From: Mucilaginibacter xinganensis
GTDB lineage: Bacteria; Bacteroidota; Bacteroidia; Sphingobacteriales; Sphingobacteriaceae
DNA: 64,000 nt
Assembly (NCBI RefSeq): GCF_002257585.1
Contig: NZ_CP022743.1
Coordinates: 3,844,001 to 3,908,000 of the forward strand
Direction of reading: 5' to 3'
Shown here: positions 8,064 through 17,714 of the stretch, piece by piece
Layout: each line of letters opens with the position of its first letter
Numbering within the stretch: the stretch's first letter is position 1
Program-made: the position numbers and the translations under genes
The notes under the pieces: generated by a model
Database searches by the model: none
What the model was told of the DNA's origin: nothing
What the model saw: the letters and a program-made list of their open reading frames with translations, nothing else

Positions 8064-9365
8064 TTATTTTTGTCTAAACCAAACCTGTACCGGTGCTCCG
8101 TTAAAGTTAAAGTTCTCCCTTATTTTGTTTTCAATAAAGCGGTAATAGGGTTCTTTAACGTATTGCGGCAGGTTGCAGAAAAATGCGAACATGGGCGATG
8201 TTCCTGCAATCTGCGTAATGTATTTTATTTTAACGTATTTCCCTTTGATGGATGGCGGCGGATAAGCTTCAATTATCGGCAGCATAATTTCGTTCAGCTT
8301 CGAGGTTGGGATCTTTCTGATCTTGTTTTGGTAAACCAGGTTCGCAGTTTCAATCACCTTTAAAACCCTTTGCTTTTCAGTAACCGAGGTAAATACAATA
8401 GGCACGTCCGTAAACGGCGCTATTTTATCGCGGATCTGCTCTTCAAAAACTTTTATGGTTTTGTTGTTCTTTTCAATAAGGTCCCACTTGTTCACCACAA
8501 TCACCACACCTTTTTTATTTTTTTCGGCAAGGTGGAAGATATTGATATCCTGCGACTCAATTCCTTCAACAGCATCAATCATCAGGATCACTACATCGGC
8601 TTCTTCCAGCGCTTTAATGGTACGCATAACCGAATAAAACTCTATATTCTCCTTAACTTTTGTTTTCTTACGCAAACCGGCAGTATCTATCAGCATAAAA
8701 TCGTGCCCGTACTGGTTGTAATGAATGTGAATGGAATCGCGGGTGGTGCCGGCAATCGGGGTTACAATGTTTCGTTCCTTGCCTATTAATGAATTGATGA
8801 TAGATGATTTACCTACGTTAGGCCGTCCGACAATTGCATACTTTGGCAATTGGTTTTCTTCAGTAGGCTCATCGTCAAAATGCTTAACAACTTCGTCCAG
8901 CAGTTCGCCGGTGCCTGAACCTGTCATAGAAGAGATGTTGTAAAGCTCACCAAGTCCGAGGCTGTAAAACACCATCGAATCGGCCAGCAGGTTGGTGTTG
9001 TCCAACTTATTCACCACTACAAACACAGGCTTTTTGCCTTTGCGCAACAGGGTAGCAATTTCATCGTCAAGGTCGGTAATACCGGTAGTAACATCAACCA
9101 TAAATAAAATTACAGTTGCTTCTTCAATGGCAATAATTACCTGCTCACGAATGGCGGCTTCAAATACGTCAACCGAGTTAGCTACATAGCCCCCGGTATC
9201 AATAACGGTAAATGAACGGCCAACCCATTCAGAAACACCGTAATGCCTGTCGCGGGTTACCCCGCTAAAATCGTCGACTATGGCCTTGCGGGTTTCAGTT
9301 AAACGGTTGTATAAAGTTGATTTGCCTACGTTGGGCCTGCCCACTATGGCTACTATATTGCTCAT
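8064..9365 (-). CDS. der: Ribosome biogenesis GTPase Der (EngA)
   Basis: 433 residues with the family's unique double GTPase layout. The first G domain has GRPNVGKST (9-17), DTGG (57-60) and NKLD (120-123); the second has GRPNVGKSS (181-189), DTAGLRKKTKVKENIEFYS and NKWD. A KH-like domain fills the last 85 residues. Der acts in maturation of the 50S ribosomal subunit. It lies 142 bp downstream of era on the same strand, so the two ribosome-assembly GTPases are probably cotranscribed, although a -7-like TATCTTTA lies on the minus strand at 9401-9408, about 35 bp before the start. Confidence 0.98.
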   Translation of the reverse strand: MSNIVAIVGRPNVGKSTLYNRLTETRKAIVDDFSGVTRDRHYGVSEWVGRSFTVIDTGGYVANSVDVFEAAIREQVIIAIEEATVILFMVDVTTGITDLDDEIATLLRKGKKPVFVVVNKLDNTNLLADSMVFYSLGLGELYNISSMTGSGTGELLDEVVKHFDDEPTEENQLPKYAIVGRPNVGKSSIINSLIGKERNIVTPIAGTTRDSIHIHYNQYGHDFMLIDTAGLRKKTKVKENIEFYSVMRTIKALEEADVVILMIDAVEGIESQDINIFHLAEKNKKGVVIVVNKWDLIEKNNKTIKVFEEQIRDKIAPFTDVPIVFTSVTEKQRVLKVIETANLVYQNKIRKIPTSKLNEIMLPIIEAYPPPSIKGKYVKIKYITQIAGTSPMFAFFCNLPQYVKEPYYRFIENKIRENFNFNGAPVQVWFRQK

Positions 9366-9507
9366 TTTATTATTAAATTCAAGGATCAGGAAAACAAGAA
9401 TAAAGATAGCTGCAATTAGCTTTCCTTCACCTTACCTAACCCTAATAAGTATTTATTAAATTTTGTATTAAATCCCGGTTTATGCTTGTCTGCCCCCTGG
9501 CTCCCGT

Positions 9508-10383
9508 TTATTCGTACCCAAATTTCTTCAGGTAATTTTTCTTGCTGCGCCAATCAGGAATAACCTTTACAAACATCTCCAGAAACACTTTTTTCTGAAA
9601 AAACTCTTCCATATCCCGGCGGGCGTAGGTACCTACAATTTTAAGCATTTCGCCGCCCTTGCCAATAATTATGTTTTTCTGCGAATCGCGCTCAACAATA
9701 ATTTCAGCGCTGATGCGGTGCAGCTTTTCGCCTTCCACAAAAGCAGTTACAATAACCTCGGTGCTGTAAGGAATCTCTTTTTTGTATTGTTTCAGGATCT
9801 GCGCACGGATCATTTCCGACGCAAAAAAGCGGTCGTTCCTGTCGGTCAGCGCGTCCTTTTCGTAATAGGCAGGATGCTCCGGCAGGTTCTCAATCACAAA
9901 GTTCATTACCGCCAGCACATTGTAATCCTTCAGGGCCGATATCGCGAAAACCGCTTTCGGCTTCAGCTTCTCTTCCCAAAAATCAACCTTTGCCTTTACA
10001 GTTTCCTCATCGCTTTGGTCAACCTTGTTAATGAGCACCGCTACAGGTGCCGATGAGCCTTCCAGCTTTTTCAACACATCCGTTTCATCGTACTCTTCAT
10101 AAATATCGGTAACCAGCAAAATCAGGTCGGCATCAACTATGGAGCCATCAACCTGGTGCATCATGCTTTCATGCAAAGCATAGTGTGGTTTAATAACACC
10201 GGGGGTGTCTGAAAAAACTATCTGGTAGTCCTCTTCGTTAACAATGCCCAGTATCCTGTGCCTTGTTGTTTGCGCTTTAGGAGTTATTATCGACATTTTT
10301 TCACCCACAAGTGCATTCATCAATGTTGATTTACCTGCATTGGGCTTGCCAATTATACTTACGAAACCTGCCTTATGGGCCAT
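9508..10383 (-). CDS. era: GTPase Era
   Basis: Era binds the 3' end of 16S rRNA during 30S subunit maturation. From the ATG at 10383 it has 291 residues, the usual length; an in-frame start at 10416 would add eleven residues before the normal MAHKAGFVSIIGKPNAGKST and lies in the promoter. Visible are the P-loop GKPNAGKST, switch II DTPGV, NKVD and the C-terminal KH domain (IIVERDSQKNIIIGKGGEMLK around 225-245). It is divergent from the initiator tRNA genes and shares a palindromic promoter region with them. Confidence 0.97.
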   Translation of the reverse strand: MAHKAGFVSIIGKPNAGKSTLMNALVGEKMSIITPKAQTTRHRILGIVNEEDYQIVFSDTPGVIKPHYALHESMMHQVDGSIVDADLILLVTDIYEEYDETDVLKKLEGSSAPVAVLINKVDQSDEETVKAKVDFWEEKLKPKAVFAISALKDYNVLAVMNFVIENLPEHPAYYEKDALTDRNDRFFASEMIRAQILKQYKKEIPYSTEVIVTAFVEGEKLHRISAEIIVERDSQKNIIIGKGGEMLKIVGTYARRDMEEFFQKKVFLEMFVKVIPDWRSKKNYLKKFGYE

Positions 10384-10404
10384 AAAAAAATAATTAAAAT
10401 AATA

Positions 10405-10444
10405 TTTGGACTGCAAAGAAACGAATTATATCTTTGCAGTCCAA
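10405..10444. promoter_or_regulatory. Palindromic divergent promoter, era / initiator tRNAs
   Basis: On the plus strand TTTG (10405-10408), 20 bases and TATCTTTG (10429-10436) match the Bacteroidota promoter TTTG-N19-21-TAnnTTTG exactly and point at the tRNA genes. The elements lie in a 12-bp perfect inverted repeat, GGACTGCAAAGA (10408-10419) and TCTTTGCAGTCC (10431-10442). The minus strand therefore has a similar element, TTTCTTTG (10414-10421), with TTG 20 bases upstream, pointing at era. Confidence 0.65.
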
Positions 10445-10527
10445 TTAAAACGGAGTGCAAATTGCATTTTAGCTAATTGGAAGCAACTTTCCGAAGTTAT
10501 GATCGGATCGCAACATATCAAATTCAG

Positions 10528-10600
<73 letters not shown>

Positions 10601-10612
10601 CCTTAGGTAAAT

Positions 10613-10646
10613 AAAGCCTTTAGTCTTCCTGACTAAAGGCTTTTTT
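10613..10646 (+). terminator. Terminator after tRNA-fMet copy 1
   Basis: AAAGCCTTTAGTC, loop TTCCT and GACTAAAGGCTTT form a 13-bp perfect stem that runs into a T tract (TTTTTT), 13 bp after the tRNA end. Confidence 0.9.
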
Positions 10647-10697
10647 ATCCGGATGAATTGACAAGGGTAAGTTATGAAAAAGTTGCAATAAGAACAG

Positions 10698-10770
<73 letters not shown>

Positions 10771-10773
10771 CCT

Positions 10774-10807
10774 AAAGAAACACGCTTTTAAGCGTGTTTC
10801 TTTTTAA
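10774..10807 (+). terminator. Terminator after tRNA-fMet copy 2
   Basis: AAAGAAACACGCTT (10774-10787) and AAGCGTGTTTCTTT (10790-10803) form a perfect stem followed by TTTT. It starts three bases after the tRNA. Confidence 0.88.
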
Positions 10808-11284
10808 TCCCTTAACAAACTCATAAGCAAAACTTTACGACACAGTTAAAAAAGCGATTGAAAATTGTTGATTAATTTATACTGTTTTTTTTAGACAGTT
10901 TGTTTTGCGCCTAAAGGGTAGCACAAATCGAAATTTTAGCGTTTTGTTCACGCGTTGAATCCACAATTGGATTTTTTTTTATTTTGAATTGTGCCCACGA
11001 TGCGGATACAATTCAAATTAACTGATATTAAAAGGTAAGAATGTTTCCCGTTCTCCTTTTTAGCACACCGCTAACCTTGTTAATTACCCCTCGTAAGTTT
11101 CCAGCGTTCCTGAACGGGCATTGTGACGCAGTCTATCCAATACCTAATCTTTAATCAGCCTCAAAAATGGATTGAGATAATAATCGCTTAACATTAATAC
11201 AATAATTAACAATTCAATTTGCAAAGTGGAATTTCTATAAATCCCCGCTAACCGGCTATTTATAGCTGACAGAAAAAGAATTAA
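10808..11284. other. Gene-free stretch before the SusCD locus
   Basis: About 480 bases without a convincing gene. It holds a perfect 10-bp inverted repeat, TTTGAATTGT (10983-10992) and ACAATTCAAA (11008-11017), with a 15-base loop, too far from the next start for an ordinary operator. The longest short frame here (37 codons from 11041) has nothing to support it. The rest is AT-rich and probably carries the promoter of the gene at 11285. Confidence 0.5.
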
Positions 11285-12154
11285 ATGAAAGCTGCCGCCA
11301 TTTTACTATTTGCCATTATAGTGTCGTTGTTGTTTAAGCCGGTTATCCACATGAGCATATCAAAGGTATCTACCATTGATTCCTTGGGCGCCTGCCAGGG
11401 AGTATCCATCCAGCAGGGAAAGGCGTTTTTGTATGGTGATCGCGAGGTCGGAATGATGAGGCAGTTTTCTTTTAATAAAGATACGCTGGTTTATGATCAC
11501 AAAGAGTGTAAGCTTACCGTTGACGGAAAAAATGTAATTAATCACCCCACAGGACTTGCCCGGCACGGTGATTTGCCTGTGTTTATGGGGAATTCTGTAA
11601 AGCCGCAAAAAGGCGAGACGACATGGAAGGCCCTGATCTATTGTATCAACTGGAAAGGTTTGTGGAAAACTGGAACATTGGACGGCAACCTCCTAAAAAC
11701 GATTGAAGACGACGCTTGTATCCAGGGCACCAGGCCGGAATATGTTAAATATCATAATAAATGGTACGTGGCAACCGCAGACTATGGTAATCATGGGAAC
11801 GAGGTAAGGTTGTATGATCCAGAACGGCTAAGCCATTGTTCAAAAACGAGCGAACCCGGCGTACTATATAAGAAATTCACGTGTACACCGTGGGTACAAA
11901 ACCTGTACTGGCTTGATAACGAGGGTATCATTGTACTGATACAAAATCAAATCGAGGGCCGTAAGTGGCGTTTTAGCTTTCTGGACCTTGAAAAATCAAT
12001 TCAAACAGGACAGCAACAGGTTATCAAAGAAGTCGATATTGATACGAGGGCGGATGAACTGGAGGGATTTGCATTTACCGGTCAGCGCAATAAGGGAATT
12101 GCTGTTACATCTTCCCGCAAAAACAATGTCAATTGTATATATATAGGCTGGTGA
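11285..12154 (+). CDS. Secreted hypothetical protein, beta-propeller-like
   Basis: 289 residues starting with an N-terminal hydrophobic segment (AAAILLFAIIVSLLF), probably a signal peptide or anchor. The rest is soluble and rich in Gly, Trp, Tyr and Asp in a spaced pattern (GVSIQQGKAFLYGD, PEYVKYHNKWYVATADYG, NLYWLDNEGIIVLIQ, DELEGFAFTGQRNKGIAV) that resembles blades of a six-bladed propeller. I do not recognise a named family and propose no reaction. It sits 95 bp upstream of the ECF sigma gene on the same strand, so it may belong to the accessory locus that ends at 20591. Confidence 0.72.
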   Translation: MKAAAILLFAIIVSLLFKPVIHMSISKVSTIDSLGACQGVSIQQGKAFLYGDREVGMMRQFSFNKDTLVYDHKECKLTVDGKNVINHPTGLARHGDLPVFMGNSVKPQKGETTWKALIYCINWKGLWKTGTLDGNLLKTIEDDACIQGTRPEYVKYHNKWYVATADYGNHGNEVRLYDPERLSHCSKTSEPGVLYKKFTCTPWVQNLYWLDNEGIIVLIQNQIEGRKWRFSFLDLEKSIQTGQQQVIKEVDIDTRADELEGFAFTGQRNKGIAVTSSRKNNVNCIYIGW

Positions 12155-12249
12155 ATAAATAAACAGCAAAAGTATTCTTTTGTTAATATAAGCTTAATAA
12201 CCGATAAGCATTAGCCTGATAGATTTGCTGCGTTAATCATCCGGGCAAT

Positions 12250-12855
12250 ATGGTATATCAAAATTTATCAGAACAATTGCTGTTGAGGAAATGCAGTGAT
12301 GGTGATTCGGCGGCCTTTCATGAGATTTATAGCAGATATAAAACATTTGTTTACGCCATAGTTGTCGCAAGGCTTGAGGACCGGGACGACGCAAAGGACA
12401 TAACACAGGATATCTTCATAAATTTATGGACCACACGGGAGCGCCTTGTTGAATTAAGAGATTTTAGACCCTGGTTATATGTTTTAAGCCGTAACCATGT
12501 AATCTCGGCCTATAGAAAACAAAGCATTCGCATAAAAGGCGAAGGGTACCTGCTACAACAGCTTTCGGAATTGGAACATTCGGCCGAAGATCACCGGCTC
12601 GCGCGCGAACTCAACGTCACCATTGTAAACGTTGTTGAGCACTTGCCCGAAACTATGCGCAACTGCTATAACTTAAGCAGGAACGAGGGGAGGCGAAATG
12701 CCGAAATTGCCGGGATCTTGAATATTTCCGAAAAAACGGTTCGCAATAACGTATCTGAAGCATTAAAACGTTTAAAATCAAACCTCCGCAGCACCCATCC
12801 CGAATTGTTGGTGCTGTCTTTTCTTTGTTTTCACTGGTTGTTTCTTCAATTTTAA
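12250..12855 (+). CDS. ECF RNA polymerase sigma factor (FecI-like)
   Basis: 201 residues. The sigma-2 region contains AFHEIYSRYKTFVYAIV and DDAKDITQDIFINLW, the sigma-4 region LPETMRNCYNLSRNEGRRNAEIAGILNISEKTVRNNVSEALKRLK. A hydrophobic tail (LLVLSFLCFHWLF) at the end is common in sigma factors of Bacteroidota SusCD loci. It is followed by fecR, susC and susD. The known model is that outer-membrane substrate binding by an STN-containing SusC relaxes FecR, which frees this sigma factor to transcribe the locus. Confidence 0.95.
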   Translation: MVYQNLSEQLLLRKCSDGDSAAFHEIYSRYKTFVYAIVVARLEDRDDAKDITQDIFINLWTTRERLVELRDFRPWLYVLSRNHVISAYRKQSIRIKGEGYLLQQLSELEHSAEDHRLARELNVTIVNVVEHLPETMRNCYNLSRNEGRRNAEIAGILNISEKTVRNNVSEALKRLKSNLRSTHPELLVLSFLCFHWLFLQF

Positions 12856-12906
12856 AACCACCTGCATTAAAAGTAACCTATTGTTAACGTTGTCTTAAAG
12901 GACATT

Positions 12907-13917
12907 ATGCCCCGCTGCACGTGCTATACCAAAATACCATTAGTGGACAGCAGAATTAAGGAATTATTTGAACGATATCAATCGGGCGACGCCAGTATTG
13001 AAGAACGGCGACTGGTTGAAGATTGGTTCGCGGCTTTCGATAGCCAACAACAAAAAGATTTTAGCAAAGAACATAGCGCTGAACTATTTGTGCAGATGGA
13101 CCGGAAAATTGGCAGCATGTTGGAGAGCCACCCAGCCAGGAATAGAATGTCCGCACGTTGGTTGCAGGTTGCTGCAGTCTTTCTTATTGGGGCTGGCCTG
13201 GTATTTTACAAAACATTCAGCAGAGCTCCCAAAGTTCCGGCTGGCTACACGCTGATTTCGGTACCAAAGGGTGTTAAAAAGCAACTTTCGTTGCCTGACG
13301 GTTCAACGGTTTATCTTAATTCAGGTTCAACACTTCGTATTTCGCCCGGTTTTGGCGTTACCAACAGGCGAATATCGCTAACTGGCGAAGGATTTTTTAT
13401 CGTAAAGCACAATCAAACCAATCCTTTCACAATTCAATCGGGCAGGCTTATCATAACCGACATAGGTACCTCCTTTAACGTTAAAGCTTATGCTGAAGAA
13501 AGCCTGGTTAAAGTGGCTGTTGAAAGCGGCGAGGTTAACGTAAAAGAAGAGAATGCAGGTAAAGAAGCACCCATATTTCCAAAATCAATTATCCGTAACC
13601 AGCAACTTATTTATAGCAAGGATAGCCGGCGGGCTATTTTAAATGATACACAAACCATCGAAGTATCTGCCTGGAGGAAAAACCAGCTCCGCTTTGACAA
13701 TGCTTCGTTCGGTGAAATCGCTACCACCCTTGAAAGATGGTACGGGGTAACCGTTAACGTGCATGGCCATACAGATAACCGCCGCTATACTGTGAGCTTT
13801 AATAATGAGCCCGTTTCAAATGTGTTAAAAGTCCTTGGAAAGCTGTCAGGCATGAGTTACCAGGTAATCAACAAATCCATACAAATTAATTTAAAGCCCA
13901 ATAAAAGCATGAAGTAA
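12907..13917 (+). CDS. FecR-family anti-sigma factor
   Basis: 336 residues from the ATG; homologues usually begin near the sequence DSRIKELFERYQSG, so a GTG at 12943 could be the real start. The cytoplasmic part (to about 80) binds the sigma factor, one membrane segment follows (WLQVAAVFLIGAGLVFYKTF), then the periplasmic FecR domain (about 115-230, with LPDGSTVYLNSGSTL and DIGTSFNVKAY) and a DUF4974 domain (FDNASFGEIATTLERWYGV to the end). DUF4974 receives the signal from the STN domain of the SusC partner, which is encoded next. Confidence 0.95.
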   Translation: MPRCTCYTKIPLVDSRIKELFERYQSGDASIEERRLVEDWFAAFDSQQQKDFSKEHSAELFVQMDRKIGSMLESHPARNRMSARWLQVAAVFLIGAGLVFYKTFSRAPKVPAGYTLISVPKGVKKQLSLPDGSTVYLNSGSTLRISPGFGVTNRRISLTGEGFFIVKHNQTNPFTIQSGRLIITDIGTSFNVKAYAEESLVKVAVESGEVNVKEENAGKEAPIFPKSIIRNQQLIYSKDSRRAILNDTQTIEVSAWRKNQLRFDNASFGEIATTLERWYGVTVNVHGHTDNRRYTVSFNNEPVSNVLKVLGKLSGMSYQVINKSIQINLKPNKSMK

Positions 13918-14025
13918 AACAACCATCACCAAACGCAGGGAATGTTTCAGCATCCCCTGCATGGCTGCGCAGAATTCGGCGCCATCAATTTAAACGATTA
14001 CGCAATCATTAAAATTAAATCAAAA

Positions 14026-17000
14026 ATGCAAAATTTTTATCGAATCAGGCATTCAAATTCGCTATTAAAGGGGATAACCACAGGAATATTGCCCTTAATT
14101 TTAACCACCCTGTTAATATTCACTTTTGTGATCCCGGCCTCCGCAACAGAAGGTCAAACCATTAATAATACCCGGATCTCCATCATGGCCGAGGATTTGT
14201 CAATAAAGGCGATTTTTAATATCATCGAAAGCAAGACAACATTTATTATTGGGTATGACAATACCGTGGACGTTACGAAACGTGCGTCACTACACGTTAT
14301 TAACAAAACCGTAAGCCAGGTTTTGCAGCAGATATTAAAAGACTACCGGGGAACGATTAGCCAGGTAGATGAATACCATGTGCTGATAAGAGTTGAAAAA
14401 GCGCCTGCAGCGCCAAAGATGCCCGTAACGGTTCAGCCGATCCAGGTCAAGATTACAGGTACCGTTGTTGATGAGAAAGACCTCCCGCTCCCAGGGGTAA
14501 GTGTTTATGAAAAAACGTCGCGCAAAGGAACAGCTACGGATGCAAATGGGAAATACACCGTGACTGCTGAACAGGGCGCAACCTTGGTGTTCTCATTTGT
14601 TGGGTATGCCAGCCAGGAAGTAGTTGTGGGTAACCAAACTGAGATTAATATCAGGTTGAAGCCTGCCGCCAATATTCTTAACGAAGTAGTGGCAATTGGT
14701 TATCAAACTGTGCGTAAAAGCGATTTTACCGGGGCAGTTGCCAGTGTGAAGGCCAATGAACTGAACTTGTCGGCGCCTACCGTAGGGCAAGCGCTTGTTG
14801 GTAAAGTGGCGGGCGTACAGATTTCTCAAATAACCGGTGCGCCTTATCAAAGCACCAAAATCAGCGTACGCGGCGTGGGCTCAATCAATGCCAGTTCCGA
14901 CCCGCTTTATGTAATTGACGGATATGCCGCAGGTAACGATTTGTTCATCAATCCGGAAGATATTGAATCGATTGATATATTAAAAGATGCGGCGTCGGCG
15001 GCTATTTACGGTTCTAGGGCGGCAGGTGGCGTGGTACTGATTACCACAAAGCATGGCGCTAAACAAAATTCAAAAGGCAAGTTTGAATATGACTACCAGG
15101 CGGGTATTAACCAGCTGGCAAAAAAGGTTGATCTTTTAAATGCAGATCAATTTGCTCAATTGGTAATTGACGGTCGCAATAATTCATACCATGACCTTTG
15201 GGTAACCACAGGCCATACCTGGAACGATGCCATGTATTCCGATCCTAACGCCACCCGTATTGCAAACGTAGGTAATGCGGCTTCGGTAAGCATCCCCGCG
15301 ACATTGTATAATTTTACTTCACAAACGCCCATTCATCAAACCATTAATACCGACTGGCAAAAAGAATTGTACCGTAACGCGCTGGCGCAAAGCCACAACC
15401 TGTCGTTCACAGGCAATTCAAATGGTACGGCCTATTATTTGAGCGCCGGCTACCAGGACCAGCCGGGCATTATGCTGGGTACCGGTCAGCAAAAAATTAA
15501 CCTGCGGGCTAATGTCGATGGTACCATCGGCACAAAGCTTAAAGCAGGGGCAAATATATCGTTTACACAAAACACCAACCAGGAAACCCAGGATGGGCGG
15601 TGGGACCACAGCCCCGCTTTTGGGGCACTGATTTATATGCCGTTTTTACCTGCGTATAATGCTGATGGCAGCATAGCCACAAACGTAGCGGCCGCGCAAT
15701 CCACGGCATATGGTTATCAATCAATTGAAAACCCCATTGCCACCGCTACGCTGATAAAAATAAATCGCGTGGGCGACAGGGCCACTTATAACGCGCACGC
15801 CAACTATACCATTACAACTGGACTTACCTTTAATGCCAGCCTAGGCATGCAAACCTATGCCGAAAATTATAACTACTACCTGCCCACCAGTATCAGTAAC
15901 GGTGCAAACCCGCCTTACTCATCCCAATCGATAGCCGCAGCAAAAGCCATCCGCCAAACAATTGATTACAGGGACCAACTAGGTGAGTTTACGCTGAATT
16001 ATACAAAGCAATTGGGGAAGAACCATTTTGACGGTGTGGTAGGTTATACCGCACAAAAAACGGTTAATAATGTACTCACCGTACAGGGAACAGGCTTTCA
16101 GAATGATAATGTTCCAAATATCACCGGTGCCGCCCCAAGCCAGATCACATTAATAACCAGCAGCCCGCCCGAAGGCGTGCAGGCAACCGGTGACCAAACT
16201 TATACCCTGCTATCATACCTGGCAAGAGTAAACTATAATTACGACAGCAGGTATTTCCTTTCGGCTTCCTTCCGTACCGATGGTTCATCACGCTTTGGTG
16301 CAACAAACCGTTATGCTTCTTTTCCTTCCGTGTCGGCCGGCTGGAACCTGTCAGACGAGAAGTTTTACCATGGCTGGCTTGGTGATCAATCAACTGTTAA
16401 GCTACGTGCAAGCTGGGGCCTGAGTGGTAATAACAATATAGGCAATTACAATACCCAGCGCGTTTATGGCTCGCCGCAAAACGTTGTGTTCGGCACCGGC
16501 TCATTATCGTCCGCACTAACCGCCGGCAATATCAAGGATGCCAACCTGGGTTGGGAATCCACCTCCCAGTTTAATTTTGGCGCCGACCTGGGGCTGCTAA
16601 AGGGAAGGTTGTTTATTATCGCCAATTATTATCTCAGCAAGTCTTACAATTTATTATTTAATGAGCCTATATCGGCAGTTTCAGGCAGCTCAACTATCCT
16701 TACAAATTTAGGGTCGGGGTCAAAAGTAAGTAACAAAGGGTTTGACATCCAGGTTGATGGGAAAGCAATAGCCACTAATGATTTCAGCTTGAATATCAGC
16801 GGCAACATCTCAATAAACCGCAATAAGGTGTTAGGTCTCAGCGGTAATAATACAGTGATCACCAACGGTGCCGAACGCTCCTATTTAACCAGCATAACAG
16901 AAACAGGCCAGCCAATAGGTATGTTCTATGGCTACCAGGTAGCAGGCATGGTAACTGCAGCTGATCTCGGCAACATTGCTGCTGACCGGGCCAACTACAA

Positions 17001-17691
17001 CTCAACCACCCATTCGTACCCTGCCGGTTATAAAATTGTTGGCCCGCCTATTTCTACCTTTTCAACCACCCCTTTACAGGCAGGCGATCTTTATTTTAAA
17101 GATGTTAACGGCGATGGCGTAATTAACAGCAAAGACGCCGGCATCATCGGTAACCCGTATCCGAAGTTTACTTATGGCTTTGCCATCAGTGCAACGTATA
17201 AGAATTTTTATTTCAGCTCGGCTTTTGCAGGCTCATACGGCAACCAGGTGCTTGACGGGCAGGATTACTATCTGTACAACATGGAGGGCTCGGGCAACCA
17301 GTATGCCGATGTTGCGGAACACTACCGTAATGCCGCCAATCCCGGCAACGGCTCTGTTTACCGGGCCTCACGCGGCAGCACACAAAGTAACAGCACAAGG
17401 CTGTCAACCTTTTATTTACAGGATGGCTCGTTTTTACGGAATACCAACATGACTTTAGGCTATAACATCAAATCGGCATTTATAACACGTAATTTGGGTT
17501 TAACAGGGCTTAAAATATACGGGGCGGTTAATAATGCCTTCACCATTACCAAATACAAAGGCTATAATCCTGAAGTTAATTATGACTATACCTACGCCGG
17601 TTCGCAAGGTGCCAACCTTGCCCCCGGTATTGATTACGGTGTATATCCATTGGTGCGTTCGTATAACATGGGGGTTAAAGCAACTTTTTAA
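14026..17691 (+). CDS. SusC/RagA TonB-dependent receptor with STN domain
   Basis: Outer-membrane importer, 1221 residues from the ATG at 14026, which gives a normal signal region (HSNSLLKGITTGILPLIL to IPASA); an ATG at 13942 would add 28 unusual residues. Domains in order (from 14026): STN signalling domain about 50-108 (ISIMAEDLSIKAIFNIIES), carboxypeptidase-like domain about 140-220 (ITGTVVDEKDLPLPGVSVYE), TonB box/plug about 235-350 (LNEVVAIGYQTVRKSDFTGA, SVRGVGSINASSDPLYVIDG), then the beta-barrel to the C-terminus, ending in an aromatic residue. The STN domain makes it a transducer for the FecR/ECF pair upstream. The transported substrate is unknown; no glycosidase gene is present. Confidence 0.97.
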   Translation: MQNFYRIRHSNSLLKGITTGILPLILTTLLIFTFVIPASATEGQTINNTRISIMAEDLSIKAIFNIIESKTTFIIGYDNTVDVTKRASLHVINKTVSQVLQQILKDYRGTISQVDEYHVLIRVEKAPAAPKMPVTVQPIQVKITGTVVDEKDLPLPGVSVYEKTSRKGTATDANGKYTVTAEQGATLVFSFVGYASQEVVVGNQTEINIRLKPAANILNEVVAIGYQTVRKSDFTGAVASVKANELNLSAPTVGQALVGKVAGVQISQITGAPYQSTKISVRGVGSINASSDPLYVIDGYAAGNDLFINPEDIESIDILKDAASAAIYGSRAAGGVVLITTKHGAKQNSKGKFEYDYQAGINQLAKKVDLLNADQFAQLVIDGRNNSYHDLWVTTGHTWNDAMYSDPNATRIANVGNAASVSIPATLYNFTSQTPIHQTINTDWQKELYRNALAQSHNLSFTGNSNGTAYYLSAGYQDQPGIMLGTGQQKINLRANVDGTIGTKLKAGANISFTQNTNQETQDGRWDHSPAFGALIYMPFLPAYNADGSIATNVAAAQSTAYGYQSIENPIATATLIKINRVGDRATYNAHANYTITTGLTFNASLGMQTYAENYNYYLPTSISNGANPPYSSQSIAAAKAIRQTIDYRDQLGEFTLNYTKQLGKNHFDGVVGYTAQKTVNNVLTVQGTGFQNDNVPNITGAAPSQITLITSSPPEGVQATGDQTYTLLSYLARVNYNYDSRYFLSASFRTDGSSRFGATNRYASFPSVSAGWNLSDEKFYHGWLGDQSTVKLRASWGLSGNNNIGNYNTQRVYGSPQNVVFGTGSLSSALTAGNIKDANLGWESTSQFNFGADLGLLKGRLFIIANYYLSKSYNLLFNEPISAVSGSSTILTNLGSGSKVSNKGFDIQVDGKAIATNDFSLNISGNISINRNKVLGLSGNNTVITNGAERSYLTSITETGQPIGMFYGYQVAGMVTAADLGNIAADRANYNSTTHSYPAGYKIVGPPISTFSTTPLQAGDLYFKDVNGDGVINSKDAGIIGNPYPKFTYGFAISATYKNFYFSSAFAGSYGNQVLDGQDYYLYNMEGSGNQYADVAEHYRNAANPGNGSVYRASRGSTQSNSTRLSTFYLQDGSFLRNTNMTLGYNIKSAFITRNLGLTGLKIYGAVNNAFTITKYKGYNPEVNYDYTYAGSQGANLAPGIDYGVYPLVRSYNMGVKATF

Positions 17692-17714
17692 TTAAAAAAC
17701 AATTCTGAAAGCAA

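Noticed and set aside
8370..8789. 139-codon frame on the plus strand
   Set aside because: It is antisense to der.
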